DNA of 64,000 bases from JANMMJ01 sp964543235 (GCA_964543235.1 CAZIXE010000012.1:13925-77924), one strand, 5' to 3'; counted from the first letter of the stretch, positions 1 through 7,934 are shown. Numbers and translations are program-made. Notes: generated by a model not told the origin, from the letters alone.

Positions 1-2
1 AA

Positions 3-176
3 GCGTCCCTTGCACCCGAGCACATCAGAGTTCTGGCACATCAGTTGTGGGAAGCCGAGGGCCGTCCTGATGGCCGGGCAGAGGCACATTGGCTCGCGGC
101 GGAGGCAATGCTGACTGAAAAGACTTCGCAACCCGTAAAGAAGCGAGCCACCCGGACAAAAGCCAAGCAGAACTGA
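3..176 (+). CDS. DUF2934 domain protein, 3' end only
   Basis: The frame is open from the window edge and stops with TGA at 174-176. The visible 57 residues contain the DUF2934 core: a helix, then LWEAEGRPDGRAEAHWLAAE, which matches the family's hallmark of a LWExEGRPxGRxxxHWxxAE stretch. A lysine- and arginine-rich tail (KKRATRTKAKQ) follows and closes the protein. DUF2934 proteins are short, soluble and of unknown role, and are common in Rhizobiales. The start lies outside the window. A GC-rich hairpin (arms 185-192 and 205-212) sits just downstream and could be its terminator, but it has no T-run. Confidence 0.75.
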   Translation, partial: ASLAPEHIRVLAHQLWEAEGRPDGRAEAHWLAAEAMLTEKTSQPVKKRATRTKAKQN

Positions 177-513
177 TGCTACGCCGGCAGGCGGGCCGTG
201 TCCGGCCTGCCGTGGAGGTTCCGGGGCCCGAGCAGAATTCCGCCAGTGGTGCCCATGTGCAGTCGTAACCGTCATCTGGCCCTGCCGGTCGCAGGCAGGT
301 GGCACATTGCAAAGCTGCATGGGCACATCTACTAGCCAGGTTCACAGGCCGAACCGGGTGGAGGCTGGCGGGGTTCAGCCTGCGACCACAGTCTGGCGAA
401 CTTAAGTATTTACAAAAATTGACAGGATTGCTTGCCGAACTGCATGAGAGATCAAGCAAGCCCGAATCAGTCGCAAACTGCGGCTGACGGACTGCGCGCC
501 TTACTGCTGGGAC
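177..513. other. Intergenic region upstream of the LacI-type gene
   Basis: No convincing gene. A perfect 8-bp inverted repeat (CGGCAGGC at 185-192, GCCTGCCG at 205-212) follows the DUF2934 stop. A consensus-like -35 hexamer TTGACA lies at 419-424, but no good -10 is visible 16-18 nt downstream. GCTTG (near 430) and CAAGC (near 456) form a loose inverted repeat that could be a regulator site. The reading frames here lack ribosome binding sites and family resemblance. Confidence 0.4.
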
Positions 514-1524
514 ATGCTTAAGGACAGAACTAGCAAAAACCGCCCTACACTCAAGACGATTGCGTCATTGACGGGGCTGGGCGTCTCCACAGTTTCGAGG
601 GCGCTTCAGAACGGGCCGGAGATCAGCGAGAACACCAAGCGCCGTGTCAGGGAGATGGCCCAGCAGCTTGGCTATCAGCCCGACCGCGCGGGTGTCCGGC
701 TGCGGACAGGAAAGACTAACGTCATCAACCTGATCATTGATACCGATGTCTCGATCATGGGAGTCGTGACCGGGCTGATCGGCGGAATTTCGGATGTCCT
801 TGAAGGGACTCCTTATCACCTGGTGGTGACACCCCACAGTACAAGTGACCCGCTCGCACCGGTCCACCGGGTCGTCGAAACGCGGTCGGCTGACGGCATC
901 ATCTTTTCCCGCATTGAGCCGGAGGATGCACGGGTCAAGTATCTGCTCGATCAGGGAGTACCCTTTGCCACCCATGGCCGCACTGAAATGGGACTGGTTC
1001 ACCCCTATCATGACTATGACAACGAGGCGTTTGCCAGGATGGCAGTGCAAGCACTGGTCCGAAGAGGGCGGCGACGCATCGGGTTCCTCGGCCCGCTCCC
1101 GAAATACACATTCTGGAGGCACTTGCGGCGAGGGTTTGAAAGCGCGCTTGCCGAAGCCAGACTCGAGGAAGTTCTATTGGAGAACGTGACGGCGGACAGC
1201 CCCCTGTCCGTTATCAAGGACAGTGGCGAGCAGTTGGCCGCCAGGGCGGATCGCCCGGATGGGATTCTGGCCAGCGGCCTCATTCCCAGCCTGGCCCTTG
1301 CTCACGGCATGCGTCTCGGAGGAATGGTAACGGGAAAGGACGTTGACGTAGTCACCAAGCGCTACACGGACATCGCCACCCTTTTCAGCCCGGATGTGAT
1401 TTGTATCGATGAGGACTTCCGCGTGGCCGGGCGCAACCTGGCGCGAGCAGTCCTGGCATGGATCGATGGGGCAGACCCCGCGGGCCTGCAGACTCTCGAC
1501 AGGCCGGTGCCAGACGGCGCTTGA
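514..1524 (+). CDS. LacI family transcriptional regulator
   Basis: 336 residues, the usual size for the family. Residues 10-60 form the LacI helix-turn-helix and hinge: PTLKTIASLTGLGVSTVSRAL, then ENTKRRVREMAQQLGYQPD. The rest is a periplasmic-binding-protein-like effector domain (start IINLIIDT-like strand near residue 70; DGIIFSR near 130; RRRIGFLGP near 190; PDGILASG near 245). It should bind a palindromic operator and respond to a sugar-like ligand. It stands alone between a DUF2934 gene and convergent cytochrome genes, so no target operon is visible beside it. The sugar-acid operon at 7.2-18.4 kb has its own GntR regulator, so a link to that operon is only a possibility. Confidence 0.92.
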   Translation: MLKDRTSKNRPTLKTIASLTGLGVSTVSRALQNGPEISENTKRRVREMAQQLGYQPDRAGVRLRTGKTNVINLIIDTDVSIMGVVTGLIGGISDVLEGTPYHLVVTPHSTSDPLAPVHRVVETRSADGIIFSRIEPEDARVKYLLDQGVPFATHGRTEMGLVHPYHDYDNEAFARMAVQALVRRGRRRIGFLGPLPKYTFWRHLRRGFESALAEARLEEVLLENVTADSPLSVIKDSGEQLAARADRPDGILASGLIPSLALAHGMRLGGMVTGKDVDVVTKRYTDIATLFSPDVICIDEDFRVAGRNLARAVLAWIDGADPAGLQTLDRPVPDGA

Positions 1525-1553
1525 CCGCAAGTTCCGTACTACTCAGAAACCGT

Positions 1554-2459
1554 CTACTTCAGGCTGACAAGATACTCCGCGATCGCCTCGCGGTCTTCCT
1601 TGGGCAGCTTTGACAGGTTAGTCTGAACGGCAGCCATGCCGCCTGAGGACATCTTGTCGTATCCCATGACCTCTCCGAATTCCAATGCCATTGCCAGGTC
1701 GGCAGCATCCTTGTAACGCCCACGTCCGATAAGGTCGCGAAGTGACGGGACTCTGCCGTCACCCTCGGGATGCGGGCCACCTGCCAAGTCCCGGCTCAGA
1801 TCGGGTGTCATGTAGATCGTGCGCGGTGTATGGCACTCGCCGCAGTGCCCTGGCCCTCGCACCAGATAGGCCCCGCGGTTCCAGGCTGCGCTCCTATCAG
1901 GCACTTCAGGCACGCCCGAGGTGCTCAGACCGATCCACTTCCACAGTCCGACACCCCGCCGGAGGATCTGCTCCATCGGGAGATCGGCCGGCACGGCTGG
2001 TTGTTTCACCGGCTCAAGGCTTTCGAGGTAGGCCTTTATGTCGAGCACGTCAGTGATTTTCATTCTCGCATACGATGCGTAAGGAAGGGCAGGAATGTAA
2101 TGGCTGCCCGAAGGTGAAATGCCGCGCTGAACGGCGTTTACGAAATCGAGATCCGTCCAGTTCCCAATGCCGGTCTCCGGGTCGGGCGTCAGGTTTGTGG
2201 GATAGAGGATGCCAATCGGCGTCTTCAGGGCGCGTCCGCCCGACGGCAAGGCGGGTTTCTCCGCTCCGTCGGGCGGTTTGTGGCAAGAAAAACAGCCGGC
2301 TGCGTTGTAGAGCCGTTCGCCATTGGCCAGATCGGGGTCATGGACGGGAATGTCTGATGCCGACAGCGGTCTGGGTGCCGACAACAACCAGCCCATCCCC
2401 GCCGCCAGTGCCAGCAGCAGTAGAAGCGTGTAGACGACCGGCCCGTGGCGGCGGTTCAG
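1554..2459 (-). CDS. Diheme cytochrome c with signal peptide, probable CTG start
   Basis: Two CxxCH haem sites are visible (CFSCH near residue 56 and CGECH in the second half), each in a cytochrome c fold of the type found as electron-transfer subunit of membrane-bound dehydrogenases (NLTPDPETGIG, PYASYARM, AYLESLEPV). The first ATG (2396) would cut into the hydrophobic leader. Reading further upstream in frame gives LNRRHGPVVYTLLLLLALAAG, a proper signal sequence, beginning with CTG at 2459. An AAGGAG Shine-Dalgarno sits 9 nt before this CTG and overlaps the stop of the preceding cytochrome c' gene. I therefore extend the gene to 2459 (301 residues). The enzyme partner is not in the window. 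Confidence 0.8.
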   Translation of the reverse strand: MNRRHGPVVYTLLLLLALAAGMGWLLSAPRPLSASDIPVHDPDLANGERLYNAAGCFSCHKPPDGAEKPALPSGGRALKTPIGILYPTNLTPDPETGIGNWTDLDFVNAVQRGISPSGSHYIPALPYASYARMKITDVLDIKAYLESLEPVKQPAVPADLPMEQILRRGVGLWKWIGLSTSGVPEVPDRSAAWNRGAYLVRGPGHCGECHTPRTIYMTPDLSRDLAGGPHPEGDGRVPSLRDLIGRGRYKDAADLAMALEFGEVMGYDKMSSGGMAAVQTNLSKLPKEDREAIAEYLVSLK

Positions 2460-2465
2460 CTACGG

Positions 2466-2912
2466 TTACTCCTTGGGCCGCCGGAACTTGTCATGGCAGT
2501 TCTTGCAGGCTTCGCCGACCGCCGGAAATGCGGCCTTGAAACTGCCTTCATCGGCGGTGGCAGCAAGTGCCTTGGTTGCCGAGACGGCGGCTTCCCCGGC
2601 TTTCTGGAATCCAGCCATATCGGCCCAGATCTCGGGCTTTGCCCATGTTTCCACGGCGCCCTTGTCGCTTCCTTCCGGGAAGGACTTCATGAATGCGTCG
2701 AAGTCAGCAAGCATTGTATCCGTACTGGATTTGACGACGGCCGGATCATAAGCGGCCTCACCCTTCATGATCGCTACCAATGCCCCGATGGACTTGCCGT
2801 TCTGCTTCATGGCCGCCTGCCGATCCTCAATCGGTCCGGCCATAGTTGCCGAGACCAGGGCCGTCAAAGCAATGGATCCGGCACCCAGCGAACTGAACCT
2901 CCTCAAGTACAT
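2466..2912 (-). CDS. Cytochrome c' (c-556 type)
   Basis: 148 residues with an N-terminal signal peptide (RRFSSLGAGSIALTALVSATMA) and a four-helix-bundle cytochrome c' sequence ending in the C-terminal haem motif CKNCH, as expected for this class. It has the family features RQAAMKQNGKSIGAL, then FPEGSDKG, then WADMAGF. The mature protein is periplasmic and binds one pentacoordinate or hexacoordinate c-type haem. Roles proposed for the family are NO binding or electron transfer. It is the first gene of a two-gene unit: the downstream diheme cytochrome begins 6 nt after its stop and uses an SD embedded in its last codons. Confidence 0.9.
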   Translation of the reverse strand: MYLRRFSSLGAGSIALTALVSATMAGPIEDRQAAMKQNGKSIGALVAIMKGEAAYDPAVVKSSTDTMLADFDAFMKSFPEGSDKGAVETWAKPEIWADMAGFQKAGEAAVSATKALAATADEGSFKAAFPAVGEACKNCHDKFRRPKE

Positions 2913-3140
2913 TCTCTATCTCCCCAGAATGCGGTTACAGAACTGTAAGTACAGCAGTTACCCTACATGCGTTTGCTGAGGATTAGTCCATCACGATTTC
3001 GTGTGTGTTAACCATCGTCACCGGAAATCCCGTTCCTCCATCATGAACTGCAGATGAACTGCGCGTTCCGGCACAGTTCACGCATGGCAGCTTAGACTTT
3101 CTTTAGGCTCGAGTGATGAAATGAAGCCAAGGAGAAGAAC

Positions 3141-3293
3141 ATGCGTAGCACCATGGCAACAGGCGAGGTCGAACATAACAGTGCAAAGGCGGCCAACCGG
3201 AAGATCGCCGCCATTTCTCCGGAACTCAGCGAAATCCTGCACATGTTGAGTTCGCTGGAGAATCAGTTCGCGGCCAAGGCAAACGCTCAATAG
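3141..3293 (+). CDS. Small hypothetical protein, 50 aa
   Basis: A short open frame starts at an ATG preceded by AAGGAG (3129-3134, spacing 6) and ends with TAG at 3291. The product is polar with a helical, possibly coiled-coil C-terminal half (SPELSEILHMLSSLENQFAAK). I do not recognise a family. It has no signal peptide, membrane segment or cysteine. The good ribosome binding site and the heptad-like leucines argue for a real gene. It is convergent with the DUF971 gene, whose stop lies 1 nt beyond. Confidence 0.5.
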   Translation: MRSTMATGEVEHNSAKAANRKIAAISPELSEILHMLSSLENQFAAKANAQ

Positions 3294-3294
3294 C

Positions 3295-3654
3295 TCATTG
3301 CTCGCGACTCAGTCCCTTTTCCTGAAGTCGCGCCAGATAGTCGTTCCACTTTTTCTCGTAGTTTCGACCCAGATCCAAGAGATACGGCCAGGTGTAAATT
3401 CCAGTTGCGTGGCGATCGCTAAAGACCAGGCGGATTGCGTAATTACCAACCGGTTCGACCCGCTCCACCCTTACAGCCTTCTTGCCGGATACGGTCACTT
3501 CCTGCCCGGCGCCGTGTCCCTTCACTTCCGCGCTCGGGCTCTCGACGCGAAGGAATTCGGCAGCGTAAGAGTACGACTCGTCGCCTTCAAACCGGACCAG
3601 CAGAATGTGGCCCTGATCCTTCAGGCGTATCTCGATCGGCCAGGCGTCATTCAT
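3295..3654 (-). CDS. DUF971 (GBBH-like N-terminal domain) protein
   Basis: 119 residues beginning MNDAWPIEIRLKDQG. The frame can be extended upstream, but that part only shadows the Trm112-like gene; this ATG lies in the overlapping ATGAATGA at the end of that gene, suggesting translational coupling. The sequence has the DUF971 pattern: a strand with LLVRFEGDESYSYAAEFLRVESPSAEV, then VGNYAIRLVFSDRHATGIYTW. This is the N-terminal module of gamma-butyrobetaine hydroxylases, found alone in proteobacteria beside Fe-S carrier genes. The usual conserved Cys/His metal-site residues are not evident here. The molecular role is not established. Confidence 0.85.
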   Translation of the reverse strand: MNDAWPIEIRLKDQGHILLVRFEGDESYSYAAEFLRVESPSAEVKGHGAGQEVTVSGKKAVRVERVEPVGNYAIRLVFSDRHATGIYTWPYLLDLGRNYEKKWNDYLARLQEKGLSREQ

Positions 3655-3829
3655 TTTCCTCGAGTTCCCTTGCCTGATCGGGCAACATGATTGGAATGCC
3701 CTCTCGGATGGGATAGGCAAGGCGCGCAGCTCGCGAGACCAATTCCTGTTTGTCCCGGTCATAAACAAGATGGACCCTGGTCAACGGGCATACTAACAGC
3801 TCAAGAAGCCTGGGGTCAGCCTCCCTCAT
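3647..3829 (-). CDS. Trm112-like (UPF0434/YcaR) small protein
   Basis: 60 residues with the Trm112-like fold signature: LLELLVCPLTRVHLVYDRD, then a strand and AYPIREGIPIMLPDQAREL. Only one of the usual zinc cysteines (CPLT) is kept, as is common in the bacterial UPF0434 group. Eukaryotic and archaeal Trm112 activates methyltransferases; the bacterial protein's partner is unknown. It lies 8 nt downstream of the LON-N gene and overlaps the DUF971 gene by 8 nt. Confidence 0.9.
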   Translation of the reverse strand: MREADPRLLELLVCPLTRVHLVYDRDKQELVSRAARLAYPIREGIPIMLPDQARELEENE

Positions 3830-3837
3830 GTTTCCGC

Positions 3838-4509
3838 CTATTGTAACCGGGGCGAGCTGCCCCCCTTGCTCCTTGCCAGGGCAATTTCAGTCAGGGCGAC
3901 AAGGACCTCAGCCCTGGTCTTAAGGTCGGAGGCCTCCAGGAGAGCCTGCTTGTCGCGAGGCGAGTAGGGCGCCAGCAAGGATAGTGTATTGACCAGAGTC
4001 TCGGTCGAGGCTGCGTTGACCTGGTCCCAATCCGCACGAAGATCGTTGACATCGAGATAGTCGCGGAAAGCCCTGAGTACCGCAGGGCGGTCTACTTCCT
4101 CGACGCCGCTGTCCGCAACAAGATCGGTGGCGAAAATGCTGTAGTCAGCTTCGACGGTGCGATATGGCGTTACCGTCACCAGTTCTCGTTCGACGCGAAA
4201 CCGGCACACGCCTGTCAAGGTAATCAGTATGCGGCTGTCCGGAGTCTCGGCATAGGATGTAATGCGGCCGGCGCAACCGACCTTGCAGAGCTTCGGCCGC
4301 GCCATCAGGTCAGCCGTTTCCTCCATGGGTTGGATCATGCCGATGAGCCGTTCGCCGGCCATCGCGTCGCCAACCATCTGCAGATATCGAGGTTCGAATA
4401 CATTCAGCGGCAAATCCGCGCGGGGCAGGAGCAGCGCTCCCGGGAGCGGGAAGACCGGCAGCCGCCTTGGTAGGTCGTCGGCCGTCCTGTATCTGTCCAA
4501 GAAGCTCAT
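3838..4509 (-). CDS. LON N-terminal (substrate-binding) domain protein
   Basis: 223 residues from the start MSFLDRYRTADDLPRRLPVFPL. An upstream ATG at 4581 would overlap the thioredoxin gene heavily, while this one follows that gene's stop by 5 nt. The sequence is the Lon protease N-terminal domain: LPVFPLPGALLLPRADLPLNVFEPRYLQMV, GERLIGMIQP, VGCAGRI, ILITLTGVCRFRVE, and a helical C-terminal part. It lacks the AAA+ ATPase and protease domains, so it cannot degrade proteins itself. Such stand-alone LON-N proteins are widespread in Rhizobiales; a role in binding unfolded substrates is plausible beside the YbbN-like chaperone. Confidence 0.92.
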   Translation of the reverse strand: MSFLDRYRTADDLPRRLPVFPLPGALLLPRADLPLNVFEPRYLQMVGDAMAGERLIGMIQPMEETADLMARPKLCKVGCAGRITSYAETPDSRILITLTGVCRFRVERELVTVTPYRTVEADYSIFATDLVADSGVEEVDRPAVLRAFRDYLDVNDLRADWDQVNAASTETLVNTLSLLAPYSPRDKQALLEASDLKTRAEVLVALTEIALARSKGGSSPRLQ

Positions 4510-4514
4510 GCCGC

Positions 4515-5447
4515 TCACGCAAACAGAATTGACGAAAGCTTTCGCCGTCCCAGGACCGTGCACTCGTCCTTCGGTCCCCACGCTTCAAAGAATTTCACAA
4601 GCTGCTTGCGTGCGGCCTCGTCATTCCAATCCCGCTTCTGCCTGACGATGGACAACAACTGATCGAGCGCCTCGGTACGTCGGCCGGCCGCATTCAGTAC
4701 GATGGCGAGGTCATAGCGCGCCTGGAAGTTCGCCGGGTCGCGTTCGACCTCCTGCTGTAATACGGCTACCTCGCTGGTGTCGACCGGATTTAGCGCCAAA
4801 TCCAGCGCCGCTCTTGCACTCAGAATGGCTGGGTCGGATGCCTTCGAGGGCGGGACCAGTGCCAATGTGGCTTGCGCATTCTGCAGGTCACCGACCTCGA
4901 TCTGACTGCGCGCAAGTCCGGCAAGCGCACCGGTATGTTCGCGGTCAACCTGCAGCACGGATGCAAATATCTGGGCAGCAGCCTGATAATCCTTCTGGGA
5001 AAAGGCCTCATTACCCTGTTCAACGGCGGCTGCCAGTTCCTCTGCCATATTGCCCTGGCTGCCAAGCCGATCAATGAACTGCCTGACCTGACCTTCCGGT
5101 AGGGCACCCATGAAACCGTCCACCGGCTGGCCATCTACGAAAGCATAGACCGCAGGAATGGACTGGATACGCATTTGCGATGCCAGCTGCTGGTTTTCAT
5201 CGATGTTTATCTTGACGAGTCTCACCTTGCCATTGGCTTGCCTGACGACCTTCTCAAGAATCGGTGTCAGTTGCTTGCACGGGCCACACCAAGGCGCCCA
5301 GAAATCGACAAGAACCGGCACGCGACGCGAGGCATCTATCACGTCTGCCAAGAAGTTTCTGGTGTCGGAGTCCTTGACAAGATCGGCCGGCGCGCTGGCG
5401 TTGCCAGTGGCCTGGCGGCTCGAACCCTGACCTATAATGGTATCCAT
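4515..5447 (-). CDS. Thioredoxin-TPR co-chaperone, YbbN/CnoX type
   Basis: 310 residues: a thioredoxin domain at about 20-130 with the intact WCGPC site (W53-C57), followed by TPR-like helical repeats (GNEAFSQKDYQAAAQIF near 150; RYDLAIVLNAAGRRTEALDQLL near 260). E. coli YbbN/CnoX is a holdase that passes clients to DnaK and GroEL. The E. coli form has lost a complete active site, whereas both cysteines are kept here, so a redox role is possible. It heads the run LON-N, Trm112-like, DUF971 with gaps of 5-8 nt. The C-terminal WGPKDECTVLGRRKLSSILF is the usual end of alphaproteobacterial members. Confidence 0.93.
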   Translation of the reverse strand: MDTIIGQGSSRQATGNASAPADLVKDSDTRNFLADVIDASRRVPVLVDFWAPWCGPCKQLTPILEKVVRQANGKVRLVKINIDENQQLASQMRIQSIPAVYAFVDGQPVDGFMGALPEGQVRQFIDRLGSQGNMAEELAAAVEQGNEAFSQKDYQAAAQIFASVLQVDREHTGALAGLARSQIEVGDLQNAQATLALVPPSKASDPAILSARAALDLALNPVDTSEVAVLQQEVERDPANFQARYDLAIVLNAAGRRTEALDQLLSIVRQKRDWNDEAARKQLVKFFEAWGPKDECTVLGRRKLSSILFA

Positions 5448-5502
5448 GATCGTCTTGGCCTGTCTGTTCTATTGCTCGATAGATGGCGAAAGCACTCTGC
5501 TT

Positions 5503-6006
5503 TTACAACGGCTCGGTACTGACTGCCACTACCCGAGGCTCGTGACCGCAGGAGCGGATGAATGACAACAGGTCCTCCGCCCGTATCGTCGTGGTCGCAT
5601 CGTTGCGCAGCGGGTGGTAGTTCAGCAATTCGTTCTGCATCATCCTCTCGTCGAGAATGACGTTGGCTCGCCTCTGTATGTCGTTGATCAGGCCAAAGGG
5701 CGTTACCGAGCCGGGCTCTACACCCAGGACGTCCATGAGAAGCTCAGGCTTGCCAAACGTCAGGCGTCGCGAACCGATCCTGGCAGGTGCCGCCTTGAGA
5801 TCGACCAGTGCGTCTTCAAGGCAGACGATGAGCCAGACTGCCCCCTTGTCATCTTTCAAGAAAAGATTCTTGCAATGACCACCCGGGATCTGGCCGCGCA
5901 AGGCCCGCGCCTGCTCCACGGTGTGGACGGCGGCGTGCTCGCGGGTCACCGTGTGAATCCCAAGCTTCTGAAAACGTGCGAAAAGCTCCTCGCGCGTGGC
6001 GGGCAT
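5503..6006 (-). CDS. YbaK/ProRS-associated domain protein (ProXp-ala-like)
   Basis: 167 residues, single-domain aminoacyl-tRNA deacylase of the YbaK/ProX superfamily. Landmarks are GGHCKNLFLKDDKGAVWLIVCLED, the KNLFL segment with its conserved lysine, FGKPELLMDVLGVEPGSVTPFGLIND and NYHPLRNDATTTI. Family members clear Ala mischarged on tRNA-Pro, a role needed when ProRS lacks its own editing insertion. It lies 55 nt upstream of the thioredoxin-TPR gene on the same strand and may be co-transcribed. It is divergent from tRNA-Gly. Confidence 0.92.
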   Translation of the reverse strand: MPATREELFARFQKLGIHTVTREHAAVHTVEQARALRGQIPGGHCKNLFLKDDKGAVWLIVCLEDALVDLKAAPARIGSRRLTFGKPELLMDVLGVEPGSVTPFGLINDIQRRANVILDERMMQNELLNYHPLRNDATTTIRAEDLLSFIRSCGHEPRVVAVSTEPL

Positions 6007-6089
6007 AGCGGGACATGTCCGATGTTTCGTCGTGGTGCGAGGTTCCTATTGCATTTCGAGCGCGCTTGGGCAATAAGGCGCTCACTCAA

Positions 6090-6164
6090 GCGGGCGTAGC
6101 TCAGGGGTAGAGCACAACCTTGCCAAGGTTGGGGTCGCGCGTTCGAATCGCGTCGCCCGCTCCA
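6090..6164 (+). tRNA. tRNA-Gly (GCC)
   Basis: A complete cloverleaf of 75 nt including an encoded CCA. The acceptor stem GCGGGCG pairs with CGCCCGC. The D-arm contains GTAGCTCAGGGGTAGAGC. The anticodon stem CAACC/GGTTG encloses the loop TTGCCAA with anticodon GCC at 6122-6124. The T-arm GCGCGTTCGAATCGCGT is standard. A short perfect hairpin TCCCCT-atg-AGGGGA follows at 6201-6215 without a T-run. Confidence 0.97.
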
Positions 6165-6274
6165 GTTCTCCAAGACTTAGAAGATGCTTTATATGACAAT
6201 TCCCCTATGAGGGGAGTGGTGGCAGCGGCGATGTCGAGCGACGGGACGATTGCGCACACCGCGGGAACACAGAT

Positions 6275-6859
6275 ATGACAGACAGGCTGGCCAGGGTCTT
6301 GGCGGCAATCGACAAAGCCAATCAGGCCGACCCGACCCAAGACGGCAGCGAGCCTGCAGCACTTAGGTATGGCCGGCGCATGTCGGCGACACTCGCACAA
6401 ATTGCACCACATGCCAGTGAGTTGCTCGAGATCGCTGCACGGGCGCAGCACATCGAGAGATGGTTAATTCCACGAAAGTCATATCCAGACGGCCGTATCG
6501 GTTATTTGACATGGCGTAAGGAATTGCAGCGGCACCATGCGCGGCGAACGGGCGATATCATGGCGGCGCATGGTTATGACAGTGCCGATATTGACAGGGT
6601 TGGCGCTCTCATCCGCAAGGAGCGGCTGAAGCATGACCCCGAAGTGCAATTGCTGGAAGATGTCATTTGTCTCGTTTTTTTGCAGTTTGAAGCTGCGCAT
6701 TTCATCGAAAAACATGAAGACGAAAAGGTTCGCGAGATTCTCGCCAAGACAGCCAAGAAGATGTCTGACACTGGTCTTCGCGCCGCGGCCGCCCTTGAGC
6801 TGCCGCCAAGGTTGAGACGACTGTTTACAGAGGCTTTGGCCTCAGCAGGCATTTCCTGA
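6275..6859 (+). CDS. DUF4202 family protein
   Basis: 194 residues, helical and soluble. Conserved blocks of DUF4202 are visible: LAAIDKANQADP near the N-terminus, YGRRMSATL, then AQHIERWLIPRKSYPDGRIGYLTWRKELQRHHA, LKHDPEVQLLEDVICLVFLQFE and a C-terminal ELPPRLRRL. The His, Glu and Asp residues in HIERW, LEDVICLVFL and HHA suggest an HD-like metal-binding helical fold, but no function is established for the family. It sits downstream of tRNA-Gly with no other neighbour on its strand for about 370 nt. Confidence 0.88.
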   Translation: MTDRLARVLAAIDKANQADPTQDGSEPAALRYGRRMSATLAQIAPHASELLEIAARAQHIERWLIPRKSYPDGRIGYLTWRKELQRHHARRTGDIMAAHGYDSADIDRVGALIRKERLKHDPEVQLLEDVICLVFLQFEAAHFIEKHEDEKVREILAKTAKKMSDTGLRAAAALELPPRLRRLFTEALASAGIS

Positions 6860-7176
6860 AGGGTTCATTCTCACGCAAGACGGCGGTCGCGCCCGATGCC
6901 AGCGCTCGCTTTCGTCATCAGACTGCTGCCCATGCCAACATTTCGCAACCAGCAGTGTGCCGCTACGTCATAATTCCTCACAAGCCGCCGAGTCTACGCG
7001 TCGCTTGAACTCGATAGCAAAGTTCTCCGCCGCAAAGCCGTTTGATCTCGAGCCATTCGGCTGATGTTGCAGGTCAAGCAATTGTCAAAAGCCCCGGGAG
7101 GGCTGCCAAAGTGAGCGATGTCTTCGGGCGTGGGGGTGCGTTGTGGCGGCACCGGCGCATTAAGAGCGGAATGGCT
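6860..7176. other. Intergenic region before the GntR operon
   Basis: No gene is supported. The reading frames lack start signals and family resemblance. No clear terminator for the DUF4202 gene was found. The functional promoter and operator elements are at the downstream end and are listed separately. Confidence 0.5.
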
Positions 7177-7224
7177 TTGACAGGAGTGTTGAGGCGTTAC
7201 ATACTGGTATAATAGGAATACCAG
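7177..7224 (+). promoter_or_regulatory. Promoter and palindromic GntR operator of the sugar-acid operon
   Basis: TTGACA at 7177-7182 is a consensus -35; 17 nt later CATACT (7200-7205) can serve as -10. A perfect inverted repeat CTGGTAT (7204-7210) and ATACCAG (7218-7224), spaced by 7 nt, overlaps the end of the -10, the expected transcription start and the ribosome binding region (AGGA 7214-7217). TGGT...ACCA arms are typical of FadR-subfamily operators. Binding here would block transcription of the regulator and the genes behind it, so autorepression is the likely logic. Confidence 0.65.
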
Positions 7225-7226
7225 AA

Positions 7227-7934
7227 ATGACTGCAGTCAGGCGATCCAGGCTTTTCGAGCAGATCTCCGAGCGGTTGGAACACCGCATCCGAGACAATGA
7301 ACTCGAGCCGGGCGCCGAACTTCCCTCGGAACGCGACCTGATGCGGGAGTTCGGGTGCGGACGAACCGCAGTAAGGGAAGCGCTGTTTCATCTGCAGCGA
7401 ATGGGTCTTGTCGAACTTCGCGCCGGGACCAGGGCGCGGGTCACGACGCCGAGTCCCGAAGCTGTAATGAACTCGCTAGCCGGGAGCGCTCGCTACCTGC
7501 TGTCGGCACCGGACGGGATGCGGCATTTTCAGGATGCCCGACGCTTCTTTGAATCAGGTCTCGCACGCGATGCGGCGCGAATTGCAACGGAAGAAGACAT
7601 CGACCGGCTGCGCGAGGCGCTGGAGGCCAACAGGGCCGCTATCGGTGACATCAAGCGATTCGAGCGGGCAGACGTGGCATTTCATTTCGCGATCGCGCAG
7701 ATCCCCCGTAATCCAATCTATGAGGCGCTGCATGCGGCGATCATCGAGTGGCTGATCGATCAACGTCAGGTGACCTTGAGTTATCCCGGTCAGAACCGCG
7801 TGGCCTTTGCAGCACATGAAGCCATTTACGAGGCCATCGCGCGGCACGATGAGGAGGGGGCGGCGCGGCTGATGGGCGAACACCTGGACCAGGTGGCAAA
7901 GCTCTATTGGCAAGTCCGCGCGGCAAGCTCATGA
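7227..7934 (+). CDS. GntR family regulator, FadR/FCD subfamily
   Basis: 235 residues. The N-terminal winged helix-turn-helix is clear (LEPGAELPSERDLMREFGCGRTAVREALFHLQRMGLVELRAG, residues 26-70). The C-terminal all-helical FCD effector domain (about 85-225) carries acidic and histidine residues in the positions that bind a metal in this family: the D and H of RADVAFHFAI, the H of AHEAIYEAI, and MGEHLDQV. Ligands of the family are usually carboxylic or sugar acids. It overlaps the next gene by 4 nt and heads the catabolic operon, so it probably represses the operon until the sugar acid or an intermediate binds. Confidence 0.94.
   Translation: MTAVRRSRLFEQISERLEHRIRDNELEPGAELPSERDLMREFGCGRTAVREALFHLQRMGLVELRAGTRARVTTPSPEAVMNSLAGSARYLLSAPDGMRHFQDARRFFESGLARDAARIATEEDIDRLREALEANRAAIGDIKRFERADVAFHFAIAQIPRNPIYEALHAAIIEWLIDQRQVTLSYPGQNRVAFAAHEAIYEAIARHDEEGAARLMGEHLDQVAKLYWQVRAASS

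Noticed and set aside
25..487. Two overlapping open frames before the LacI-type gene
   Set aside because: No ribosome binding site, family resemblance or sensible composition; the first overlaps the DUF2934 gene on the other strand.
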